A stretch of 35,763 bases of DNA from CAZQXD01 sp964597315. Lineage in GTDB: Bacteria > Pseudomonadota > Gammaproteobacteria > Competibacterales > Competibacteraceae. The DNA lies in NCBI GenBank assembly GCA_964597315.1, contig CAZQXD010000039.1, positions 1 through 35,763 of the forward strand. Reading direction: 5' to 3'. Position numbers and translations under genes: made by a program. Under the pieces are notes generated by a model. It saw nothing but the letters and a program-made list of their open reading frames with translations. It had not been told where the DNA came from and made no database searches. Positions within the stretch are counted from its first letter, which is position 1. Every line of letters begins with the position of its first letter. Of the stretch, positions 7,824-15,204 are shown piece after piece.

Positions 7824-9533
7824 ATGTCCCTGCATCGATGCCTGTCGCCGACCCTCGTTGCCGCTGTCCTGGCCTGGCCGTCGGGGGTCTTTGCCCAGTT
7901 TCCAGACCCCGGGGGCTTGCGGCCCCACCTGGAGCGCCCGGAACTGCCGGCCTTTCCGCCGCCCCTGGAACTGCCGCCCCCACCCCTGCCCCCCGCAGAC
8001 CAAGCGCCCCTGTCCTCCCGAGTGCGGGTATTCGTGCGCCGCATCGAATTGGAGGGCAACACCGTGTTTTCCGATGAGGCCTTGGGTCGGCTGACCCGCC
8101 CCTACCAGAACCGGCTGGTGGACAGCGAAGAACTCCAGGCCCTGCGCCGCGCCCTGACCCAGTACTACGTGGAACGGGGTTATCTCAACTCCGGGGCGGT
8201 GTTGCCCGACCAGTCGGTGGAGGATGGGGTGATCCAGTTTCAGATCGTCGAGGGACGGCTTAGCGAACTGCGCCTGCAAGGCCATGACGGACTGCCCCCG
8301 GACTACGTGGAGCGGCGCCTGGACCTGGACCAGGCGGCGCCCCTGAATCTCGACGATCTGCGCCAGGGTATGCAGTGGCTCCAGCAAGACCCACTGATCC
8401 GCCGAGTGGACGGAGAACTCGCCCCCGGCGCGGCCCCAGGGGAGGGGGTGCTGACCCTGCGCCTGGAGCAGGCCCCCCAATACCGCTTCGGGATCGTCGC
8501 CGCCAACGATCGTTCCCCGGACGTGGGGGGCGAGCGGCTGCGCCTGCACTTCGAGCATCTGAATCTGAGCGGCCGGGCCGATGTCCTGGGGCTGCGTTAT
8601 GGGCTGACTGAAGGGGCCGATGACGCCTCGGCTTTTTACCGCCTCCCCCTGGGGGACGGAGACACGGCCCTGACCCTGGAACTGGAGCGTAGCGAATCGG
8701 CGGTGATCGAGGAAACGTTCAGGGCGCTGGACATCGAGAGCGAGCTGAGCGCCGCGTCCCTGGGTCTGGAGCGCAGGGTCCATCGGGATCGCCAACGTAG
8801 CCTGGTGCTGGGGGTGGCCCTGGAGCGCCGCCACAGCAAGACCTTTCTGCTGGGAGAGCCGTTCGCCTTCTCGCCCGGGGTGCCGGAGGAAGGACCGGAT
8901 CGAGGAGAGAGTGATGTCACCGTGCTGCGTCTGCGCCAGGATTGGCTGGACCGTCGCTCGAACCGGGTGATCGCCGCCCGCTCCATCTTCAGTTTCGGCC
9001 TGCCCTGGCTGGGAGCCACGGACAATGTGGCGGCCCCGGACGGGGAGTTCTTCGCCTGGTTGGGTCAGTTCCAATGGGCGCGGCGATTTGACGGGGGCGG
9101 GGAGCTGCTGTTGCGGACCGATCTGCAACTGGCCAGCCGCTCCCTGCTGCCCCTGGAGAAATTCGCCGTGGGCGGGGCCGATACGGTGCGCGGCTACCGG
9201 GAGAGCCTGTTGGTGCGGGACAACGGCCTGGTGGTCTCCGTGGAGTACCGTCACCCCCTGTTCAAATTGCCCTTGCCGGGGATCAGCCGCGGCCCCGGCG
9301 ACGGCCAGTTACGGCTGGCTCCGTTCGTGGACGCCGGCCACGCTTGGAATACCGATCTGCCCACCCCAGACCCCAAGACCATCGCCAGCATCGGCCTGGG
9401 GCTGCGCTGGGACCCAGGGCCGGGGGTCCATGCCCGGCTGTATTGGGGAGGGGCGCTCAAGGACGTGGACACCCCGGGAAACGATATTCAGGACTCCGGG
9501 CTGCATTTCCGGGTGGAGGCGTTTTTCCCTTGA
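7824..9533 (+). CDS. TpsB-type outer-membrane transporter (ShlB/FhaC/HecB family)
   Basis: TpsB proteins are 16-strand outer-membrane barrels that export a large TpsA partner. The 569-residue protein starts with a signal peptide (cleavage near VFA-Q, residue 24), a Pro-rich linker to about 62, then a POTRA domain (about 68-145, with VRRIELEGNTVFSDEAL and YYVERGYLNSGAVLPDQ). The remainder has the alternating pattern of a beta barrel. VRGY at 455-458 is the conserved loop-6 motif of the Omp85/TpsB superfamily. The protein ends FFP, close to the usual aromatic C-terminal residue. GAGGAG precedes the ATG. No TpsA-like gene is adjacent: betA lies upstream and a convergent DUF4336 gene ends 10 bases downstream. 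Confidence 0.88.
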   Translation: MSLHRCLSPTLVAAVLAWPSGVFAQFPDPGGLRPHLERPELPAFPPPLELPPPPLPPADQAPLSSRVRVFVRRIELEGNTVFSDEALGRLTRPYQNRLVDSEELQALRRALTQYYVERGYLNSGAVLPDQSVEDGVIQFQIVEGRLSELRLQGHDGLPPDYVERRLDLDQAAPLNLDDLRQGMQWLQQDPLIRRVDGELAPGAAPGEGVLTLRLEQAPQYRFGIVAANDRSPDVGGERLRLHFEHLNLSGRADVLGLRYGLTEGADDASAFYRLPLGDGDTALTLELERSESAVIEETFRALDIESELSAASLGLERRVHRDRQRSLVLGVALERRHSKTFLLGEPFAFSPGVPEEGPDRGESDVTVLRLRQDWLDRRSNRVIAARSIFSFGLPWLGATDNVAAPDGEFFAWLGQFQWARRFDGGGELLLRTDLQLASRSLLPLEKFAVGGADTVRGYRESLLVRDNGLVVSVEYRHPLFKLPLPGISRGPGDGQLRLAPFVDAGHAWNTDLPTPDPKTIASIGLGLRWDPGPGVHARLYWGGALKDVDTPGNDIQDSGLHFRVEAFFP

Positions 9534-9543
9534 GGACTGGCGT

Positions 9544-10230
9544 CTAGCTCCCCAGCCACCGGTAGGCCGCCATCAACGCTGGTCGGGCGCCGTGTTCCAC
9601 CACCGCCCCATGGGCCATGATGATCCGCTGGAAGTCCCAGTCTAGCATCCGCTCCATGGCGGCCCGGGCCTGGGGCTTGTCGCGGATCAGGGACTTCACC
9701 AACAAAGACGGCCCCAGATGGCCGTAGGCTAGGTTCAGCCGCGCCCAGAATCTCAGCCCCCGAGTGGCCCCCGGCCCTATGTTGAAGGCCAGATCCGTGA
9801 GGATCAGGGAGCGGCTGGCCCGATGATAGAACACCACCTCGTTTAGGGTTGGGGCGCCGGGCATCAGCAATTGGTCGATCTGACCTTGCCAGGCGTCGGG
9901 GGGAGCGTCTCCCAGCACCTGGTCGAAGGCGAAATCCCGGCGCTTTTCATCCAGGCCCGGAGCGGCGTAAAACCGGGCCTCGGGGAAGGCGCGCCGGTAT
10001 TGGGCCACGAACAGATGATGAAACCGATTGGGGGAGACGATATGGCGGCTAGGTCCCAGGGGGTCCAGTTCCTGCTTGGGGTCATCCAGGTTCTCCGGGG
10101 AGTGCAGAAACAGGCTGCCGTCGGTCAGTCGCACCACGGTCATTCGGGAGGTTAGGCCCATACCCAGTAGTCGTAGCGGTCGCTCCGCCGTCCAAAGGTC
10201 CGTATCCAAGGGAATCAGTTGCGCGGCCAT
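9544..10230 (-). CDS. DUF4336 domain protein, metallo-beta-lactamase-like
   Basis: The 228-residue sequence resembles the DUF4336 family, thought to be related to the metallo-beta-lactamase fold. N-terminal segments LIPLDTDLWTAERPLRLLGM and RMTVVRLTDGSLFLHSP are typical. SPNRFHHLFVAQYRRAFPEARFYAAPGL occupies the place of the first metal-ligand loop and has His residues, and IIMAHGAVVEHGA near the C-terminus is a second His-containing segment. No substrate is known. It converges on the TpsB gene with only 10 bases between stops and is divergent from the small gene at 10363. Confidence 0.75.
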   Translation of the reverse strand: MAAQLIPLDTDLWTAERPLRLLGMGLTSRMTVVRLTDGSLFLHSPENLDDPKQELDPLGPSRHIVSPNRFHHLFVAQYRRAFPEARFYAAPGLDEKRRDFAFDQVLGDAPPDAWQGQIDQLLMPGAPTLNEVVFYHRASRSLILTDLAFNIGPGATRGLRFWARLNLAYGHLGPSLLVKSLIRDKPQARAAMERMLDWDFQRIIMAHGAVVEHGARPALMAAYRWLGS

Positions 10231-10362
10231 GGGGCCTCCGGGTGGCGGGTATCGACCTGAGCATAGCCCAGCGGGCGGTAAAACATCGTCAAAACGGGTC
10301 TAAACTGGACCTTGGCCAGTTACACTTCGGGCACAATTTACAAACCATAATTGAGGTGTCCT

Positions 10363-10686
10363 ATGACCTCCGATATGTTGACCTTGATAGGGCTGTTGAC
10401 GCTGATAGGCGTGGTGCTGCGCGTTTTGCGGGCCGATGGCGTTCTGGGGCGGCGGGCCGAGCGGCGCCGCTCGGTCCGACGCCTGAGTCTGTGCCCCGAT
10501 GGGCGCGGCTCCGTCGGCGAGCGCCGCCGACCCCGCCGCGTTGACCGGGCGCCAGTTCGCCCCGGTCACGGACCAAAACCCATGGCGGAACGGCGCGACG
10601 GAGGCGACCGCCGGGTCTCCGGGCAGCCGGTGGCGGTGGAGTATCGCCTGGGGCTAGAGCGGCGGCAGGATTGGGTAGGGGGCTAG
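10363..10686 (+). CDS. Small Arg-rich hypothetical protein with N-terminal membrane helix
   Basis: The 107-residue frame starts at an ATG preceded by GAGGTG. Residues 5-23 form a hydrophobic helix (MLTLIGLLTLIGVVLRVL); the rest is strongly basic with repeated RR and ERR clusters. I recognise no family. A long open frame also exists on the opposite strand (10361-10774), but it lacks a ribosome binding site and looks like a shadow. The ribosome binding site and membrane helix support this one; the low-complexity tail keeps confidence moderate. Confidence 0.45.
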   Translation: MTSDMLTLIGLLTLIGVVLRVLRADGVLGRRAERRRSVRRLSLCPDGRGSVGERRRPRRVDRAPVRPGHGPKPMAERRDGGDRRVSGQPVAVEYRLGLERRQDWVGG

Positions 10687-10772
10687 CTTCAGGCCGGATA
10701 CCGTCGCCTTGCTGGGTTGGCATCGGTGTCCCATACTTCCAAATCCGTCCCCGTTGCTTCGGAGCATTGTCC

Positions 10773-11213
10773 ATGTCCCAGTCCGAATCCCCTCATGTAC
10801 CTGCTTCAGAACCGGTGATTCGCACCATCGCCATGCCCTCCGACACCAATCCCAACGGTGATATTTTTGGCGGTTGGCTAATGTCCCAGATGGATTTGGC
10901 CGCCGGCAACGCCGCTGCCCGTCGCGCCCGGGGGCGTTGCGTTACCGCCTCGGTGGACCGCATCGCCTTCCATAGCCCGGTCTTCGTGGGCGATGAGGTC
11001 AGCCTGTATGCCACTATCGTTCGGGAGGGACGAACCTCCATGAGCATTGATGTGGAAGCCTGGCGGCGTAGCCGCGATGGTGACGACCAGGTGAAAGTCA
11101 CCCAGGCCACATTCACTTTCGTGGCCCTGGATCAGGGCCGTCGACCCCGCTCCCTGCCGTACCTACCCGAGATGCACGCCCCCAAGCCAAGGGCATCGGC
11201 GAAATCGACTTAG
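10773..11213 (+). CDS. yciA: Acyl-CoA thioesterase, YciA family hotdog protein
   Basis: YciA-type thioesterases hydrolyse acyl-CoA esters to free acid and CoA in the cytoplasm. The 146-residue protein begins its domain with VIRTIAMPSDTNPNGDIFGG, followed by WLMSQMDLAAGNAA, which holds the catalytic Asp of the family. VTASVDRIAFHSPVFVGDEV and the Thr/Phe-rich strand KVTQATFTFVALD complete the hotdog fold. The ATG at 10773 has GGAG upstream; the frame is open from 10671, but that extension is not homologous. It stands alone between two small genes. Confidence 0.9.
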   Translation: MSQSESPHVPASEPVIRTIAMPSDTNPNGDIFGGWLMSQMDLAAGNAAARRARGRCVTASVDRIAFHSPVFVGDEVSLYATIVREGRTSMSIDVEAWRRSRDGDDQVKVTQATFTFVALDQGRRPRSLPYLPEMHAPKPRASAKST

Positions 11214-11366
11214 CGGGGGGAGCGCCAACCCCGGCCCATACCGTATACCATGCATGACGGCGCGGGCGCGGGAACCGCCGATTCAGCGGGCGTTCTTATG
11301 TGCGTAGCTAATGTGTGGCGTGTCCGCCGCCTTTCTGTCAGTCAGCCAAAGTAAAAGGAGCAACCG

Positions 11367-11555
11367 ATGGGTATTGAAGTGGGGGGAATTTTCGGTTTCC
11401 TGCTGTTGATCGTCGACATCTGGGCCATTATCAACGTGGTGCAAAGCGCGGCGTCTACCGGGGCCAAGGTGTTCTGGGTGGTGCTGATTTTGCTGCTACC
11501 CCTGTTGGGATTGATTATCTGGTTGCTGTTCGGGCCAAGACAGGTAAAAGCCTAA
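11367..11555 (+). CDS. Small two-helix membrane protein, PLDc_N-like
   Basis: The 62-residue peptide has two hydrophobic helices (about 8-27 and 34-55) with the motif FWVVLILLLPLLGLIIWLLF ending in GPR. This matches the phospholipase-D nuclease N-terminal (PLDc_N) type of small membrane protein, which often occurs without any nuclease domain. Function is unknown. An excellent AAAAGGAG ribosome binding site precedes the ATG. A hairpin follows 10 bases after the stop. Confidence 0.8.
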   Translation: MGIEVGGIFGFLLLIVDIWAIINVVQSAASTGAKVFWVVLILLLPLLGLIIWLLFGPRQVKA

Positions 11556-11561
11556 GAGCGT

Positions 11562-11595
11562 AAAAGGGGGGGGCAGGCCGTCCTGGCCTGTCCCC
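11562..11595 (-). terminator. Hairpin terminator, best oriented for the GGDEF-EAL gene
   Basis: An 11-bp stem with one mismatch (11569-11579 pairs with 11585-11595, loop 11580-11584) lies between two convergent genes. Read on the minus strand the stem is followed by CCCTTTTA, a short T run, so it can end the GGDEF-EAL transcript. On the plus strand no T run follows, though it may still help end the small-protein transcript. Confidence 0.5.
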
Positions 11596-11623
11596 GTATT
11601 GCCCCCCGCCCGAAGGCGTGCGG

Positions 11624-14600
11624 TTAATGCATGGTCTGGGGTTGCAGCCGTCCTCCCGCCTGGAGCAGACGGGTGAAGTGATCGGCCGGCAGCGGCTTGC
11701 TGAAGTAATAGCCCTGGATTTCATCGCAATGCTGGGAACGCAAAAACGTGTGCTGATCCCTGGTTTCCGCCCCCTCGGCAATGACCCGCAGACGCAGACT
11801 ATGGGCCATGCCGATGATGGCCTGGGTAATGGCCGCGTCATCCATGTCCAGGGGAATGTCCTTGACAAAGGAGCGGTCGATCTTGAGCTTGTCCAAGGGG
11901 AAGCGCTTGAGGTAGTTCAAGGAGGAATAGCCGGTCCCAAAATCGTCGATGGACAACTGCACCCCCATCTGTTTGAGTTCCCCCAGCAAACGGGCCGCGT
12001 CCTCGGCGTCCTTCATGATGCTGCGCTCGGTCAGCTCTAGTTCCAAAAACCGAGGCGCCAGGCCGCTATCCTTGAGCACCTGGGCCACGGTGTCTTGGAT
12101 GTCCTGTTTGCGGAACTGGATGGCGGACATATTGACCGCCACCGGAAAAGCCGGTAGTCCGGCGTCTTGCCAGCGGCGGTTTTGATGGCTGGCTTCGTGC
12201 AGCGCCCACTCGCCAATGGGCAGAATCAGCCCGTTATCTTCGGCGATGGGGATGAACTGGTCCGGTGGCACTAGGCCCAGCTCCGGGTGTTGCCAGCGGA
12301 TCAGTGCCTCGGCGCCGATGATGCGGCTGGTCTCAATGTCCACCTGGGGCTGATAGTGGAGAATGAACTCATTACGCTCCACCGCCCGGCGCAGGTGATT
12401 CTCCATCATCAGTTGCTCGAAGGCCATGGCGTTCATGTCCTGGGCGAAGAACTGGAATTGGTTGCGGCCATGTTCCTTGGCATGGTACATGGCGGCGTCG
12501 GCATTTTTGATCAGGCTGCGCATGTCCTGACCGTCCTGGGGAAACGTGCTGATGCCGATGCTGGTGGTGATGTTCAGCTCATAGCCTTCCAGCGCATAGG
12601 GCTGAGACACGGAATCTAGAATCTTCTCGGCCACATGCACGGCGTCCTGGGCATCGCGAATGTCCGGCAGCACGATGACGAATTCGTCGCCGCCTCGTCG
12701 GCTCACCGTGTCGCTGCCCCGCAGGCAGCTTTGCAGTCGCTCGGTGACCGCCTGGAGCAGCCGATCCCCCAGATGGTGCCCCAGGGAGTCGTTAACGGTC
12801 TTGAAGCGATCTAGGTCCAGGAGCAGGACCACCACCGGCGTCTTTTTGCGCTGGGCTTTGGCCAGGGCCTGGAGCAAGCGGTCCTCCAGCAGGGTGGCGT
12901 TGGGCAGGCCGGTCAGGGAGTCGAACTGACCCCAATATAAAACCCGCTCCTCGGCTTCCCGGCGCCGGGTCTCCCGATGCAGGCTATCCATGGCCAGGGA
13001 AATATCCCGGGCCATCTCCAGGCACAGGTCGATAACCGGTGGGTCAAAGTACTTCGGCTCCTGGGCGTGCAATACCAAGGCGCCAACAACCTTGCCCTCC
13101 CGGCGCAGGGTGAAAGCGCCCTCGGAGCGCACTCCAGCGGCTTCGGCCCGGTCCTGAGAGGGGCCGACCAACACGTCGTTATTGACGTGATAATCGTTTC
13201 CGAGCAGCGCCTTTGCCACCGTCTTGTGGGCATCGTCGTCTGAGGTGGCGCTGATCGCCAGTCCATCCAGGTAGGTTCCCACCGGCCCGCTGTGAGCCAC
13301 CGGGCGCAACTCCCGGCCAGCCGCGTCCAGGAGTCCGATCCAGGCGAACTTGAAATGGCCATGGTCGATGGCGATTCGGCAAACCCGGCGGAACAGGCCA
13401 TCCTGATCCCGCAGTCGCACGATGGCTTGATTGGTTTGGCTCAACGCCGCGTAGAGATGGGTCAGCCGGGTGATTTGTTGCTCGATGTGCTTATGGGCGC
13501 TGGTGTCCCGAATCACATGGGTGGACAACTGTTCACCGGCCACTTCGGCGGTGGTGGTGGTGATCTCCAATGGAAACTCATGGCCGTCACGGTGACGGCC
13601 GATGTGTTCCGCCGTCGCTTCCGCGCCGAGAGGGGTGTACCACAACAGGCCGGTGGAGCGGTCCCGCAGATCGGCCTGGCTGTATCCGAATAGCTCCTCG
13701 GTGCGGGCATTGGTCAATACGATGCGTTGGTCGGCGGCGGTGACCACGATACTGTCCGGGGCCAGTTCCAACACATGGCGGTGTAGCTCTTCGGTGCTGA
13801 TACGTTGATCCTCCTTGTTGATATGGCCTGCCATGTACCAGACCAGCACACCCAATAAAACCGCGCTCGCCAGGGTGAACAACGCCAGGGCGGAGCGGGC
13901 GTCATACACGCCGGCGCCGAGGCCCTGCAAGGCAAGCCAGCCCAGCATCAGGGGCATCAGCATGATCGCTGGCGACCAGCGCTGCGGTATGGTGCCGCCC
14001 CTACTCGGGCGGGTCAACAGGGGACGGAGTCCACACTCGGGCCGGATGCATAGCACGCCCAGTCCCAATAGCATGAAATTGAAGGCCGAGGATAAGGACA
14101 TGTCGATCATGGGAGGCGTGCTGTAAAACGAGGCCGCCCCGTAGCTATGGCCTATAAGCACCGCCGGGGTGAGCAGCACCGTGGTCCAGGCTAGGGACTG
14201 ACCGATAGCAACCTGGGACGAGGCGCCGTCGCGGTGGGCCAACAACGCCAACCCCAGCAGGGTGAAATTGATGGCTGCTTGGGGAGAGACCTGGTTGCCC
14301 GAATTGTTCCCGTCGGCTAGCAGTTCATGGAGCCGAGGCGCGAGGTTCCAGGGAAGTCCAGAGATGTAATCCAACAGAATGATGCCGCCGATAGCGACCA
14401 CGGCCGCCCCGCTGAGGGTGACCATAGCCGTGACTCGCTGGGACTGTTGACCGACGGCCTTGGTCCATGACAACAGCCCCAGGGCCACGGCTGCCAGTAC
14501 AAAACCCAGGCCGACGGTAGCGGTCATTTTTGGTGAGTCGATGTCGGCGCCAGGGCCTGTGCCCACAAGGCAACTGAGCGCCACCATGCTCACGCTCAGC

Positions 14601-14668
14601 AAAATGGAGATACTGGCAGTAGCGGGAAGCAAGGCCAGGAAACGGTGAACTCGGGTATCAGTCTGCAT
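11624..14668 (-). CDS. Membrane PAS-GAF-GGDEF-EAL cyclic-di-GMP enzyme
   Basis: The 1014-residue protein makes and/or breaks down cyclic di-GMP. Residues 1-280 hold about eight hydrophobic helices, a membrane sensor region. A PAS domain covers about 293-400, a GAF-like domain about 410-565. The GGDEF domain has an intact GGDEF at 659-663 and an RxxD inhibitory site at 650-653 (RGSD, five residues upstream). The EAL domain has EAL at 787-789, NMSAIQF, ELTERS, DDFGTGYSS (908-916) and AEGAET, so the phosphodiesterase residues look complete. Both activities are therefore possible. The ribosome binding site is weak. It is divergent from the first prsT gene across 536 bases; cyclic di-GMP commonly controls exopolysaccharide and surface proteins, which makes the neighbourhood meaningful, though a direct link is inference. 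Confidence 0.93.
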   Translation of the reverse strand: MQTDTRVHRFLALLPATASISILLSVSMVALSCLVGTGPGADIDSPKMTATVGLGFVLAAVALGLLSWTKAVGQQSQRVTAMVTLSGAAVVAIGGIILLDYISGLPWNLAPRLHELLADGNNSGNQVSPQAAINFTLLGLALLAHRDGASSQVAIGQSLAWTTVLLTPAVLIGHSYGAASFYSTPPMIDMSLSSAFNFMLLGLGVLCIRPECGLRPLLTRPSRGGTIPQRWSPAIMLMPLMLGWLALQGLGAGVYDARSALALFTLASAVLLGVLVWYMAGHINKEDQRISTEELHRHVLELAPDSIVVTAADQRIVLTNARTEELFGYSQADLRDRSTGLLWYTPLGAEATAEHIGRHRDGHEFPLEITTTTAEVAGEQLSTHVIRDTSAHKHIEQQITRLTHLYAALSQTNQAIVRLRDQDGLFRRVCRIAIDHGHFKFAWIGLLDAAGRELRPVAHSGPVGTYLDGLAISATSDDDAHKTVAKALLGNDYHVNNDVLVGPSQDRAEAAGVRSEGAFTLRREGKVVGALVLHAQEPKYFDPPVIDLCLEMARDISLAMDSLHRETRRREAEERVLYWGQFDSLTGLPNATLLEDRLLQALAKAQRKKTPVVVLLLDLDRFKTVNDSLGHHLGDRLLQAVTERLQSCLRGSDTVSRRGGDEFVIVLPDIRDAQDAVHVAEKILDSVSQPYALEGYELNITTSIGISTFPQDGQDMRSLIKNADAAMYHAKEHGRNQFQFFAQDMNAMAFEQLMMENHLRRAVERNEFILHYQPQVDIETSRIIGAEALIRWQHPELGLVPPDQFIPIAEDNGLILPIGEWALHEASHQNRRWQDAGLPAFPVAVNMSAIQFRKQDIQDTVAQVLKDSGLAPRFLELELTERSIMKDAEDAARLLGELKQMGVQLSIDDFGTGYSSLNYLKRFPLDKLKIDRSFVKDIPLDMDDAAITQAIIGMAHSLRLRVIAEGAETRDQHTFLRSQHCDEIQGYYFSKPLPADHFTRLLQAGGRLQPQTMH

Positions 14669-14990
14669 CGACTATGGCTTCATGAGTTTGTGACATGACG
14701 AAGGCCGCGCCGCTACGTTGCAACGACGGTTGGCTCGGCGCCGTCCCCGGACAGTGCAAACGTTGCGCTTAAGGCTTTGATTTATAATTTTTCTTGGCCG
14801 GTATTCTGGCCCGGCGAGGCAAACAGGCTACAGTTTGCTTGCCCGGGAGCCACGAAGTCTGCCCCAAATCCCTGCGGCTCCCCGATAGCAATATTCAGGC
14901 CATATATGGTTTTATGATCTAATAATCAGTCTGTTAGAGTTGAACAGAGACTGCCCTGCGGGGCCGTGGTGCGGTAAAGGCGGGAATTTA

Positions 14991-15008
14991 TGTCAGTAAT
15001 AAGAGACA
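14991..15008. promoter_or_regulatory. Operator-like palindrome, distal copy (TGTC-N10-GACA)
   Basis: TGTC at 14991-14994 and GACA at 15005-15008 are separated by ten mostly A/T bases. The centre is about 205 bases before the prsT1 start. The left arm reads TGTCAG, the half-site that recurs before the PEP-CTERM gene. The layout resembles an upstream activator site; the protein is unknown. Confidence 0.45.
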
Positions 15009-15053
15009 GGTTTGAGATGGTATTTCCATTCAAATGATTCAAAAGGTTTTTTT

Positions 15054-15071
15054 TGTCACTAAATTAAGACA
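15054..15071. promoter_or_regulatory. Operator-like palindrome, proximal copy (TGTC-N10-GACA)
   Basis: TGTC at 15054-15057 and GACA at 15068-15071 repeat the distal site with the same ten-base spacer, and the arms extend to TTTGTC and GACAAA. It starts exactly 63 bases after the distal copy, six helical turns, so both sites face the same side of the DNA. The centre is about 142 bases before the prsT1 start. Confidence 0.45.
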
Positions 15072-15204
15072 AACCGAGGTCGCTACGAAGGGAGGTAAAA
15101 TTTTTAGAGAATGGACGATGTATTCTTTATGGGGACGCGGGCGGGTTTTCCGATCAGCCCTTGTCTTCGGTACCCAAAGCCATCACTGAGCCATCATCGG
15201 AAAC

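Larger units (their letters stand above)
14669..15204. other. AT-richer divergent control region before prsT1
   Basis: These 536 bases separate the GGDEF-EAL gene and the first prsT and contain no convincing gene. The half near prsT is AT-rich. Two TGTC-N10-GACA palindromes lie in it (separate entries), and a possible stem pairs 14845-14851 with 14876-14882. I found no GG-N10-GC sigma-54 core that matches well, and no clear sigma-70 promoter. Confidence 0.6.

Noticed and set aside
7803..9254. 483-residue open frame opposite the TpsB gene
   Set aside because: Gln/His-rich antisense shadow of a clear gene with signal peptide, POTRA and barrel motif.
10361..10774. 137-residue frame on the minus strand
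   Set aside because: Pro/Ala/Arg-rich shadow of high-GC DNA without a ribosome binding site; the plus-strand frame at 10363 has one.
14821..14842. Sigma-54-like AGGCTACAGTTTGCT upstream of prsT1
   Set aside because: Spacing between GG and GC is 9, and the site is more than 350 bases from the gene.
14790..14900. Possible cyclic-di-GMP (GEMM-I) riboswitch between the GGDEF-EAL gene and prsT1
   Set aside because: AGGCAAAC and a 7-bp stem (14845-14851 with 14876-14882) suggested it, but the conserved GGGACGCAAAGCC part is absent and the distance to prsT1 is over 300 bases.
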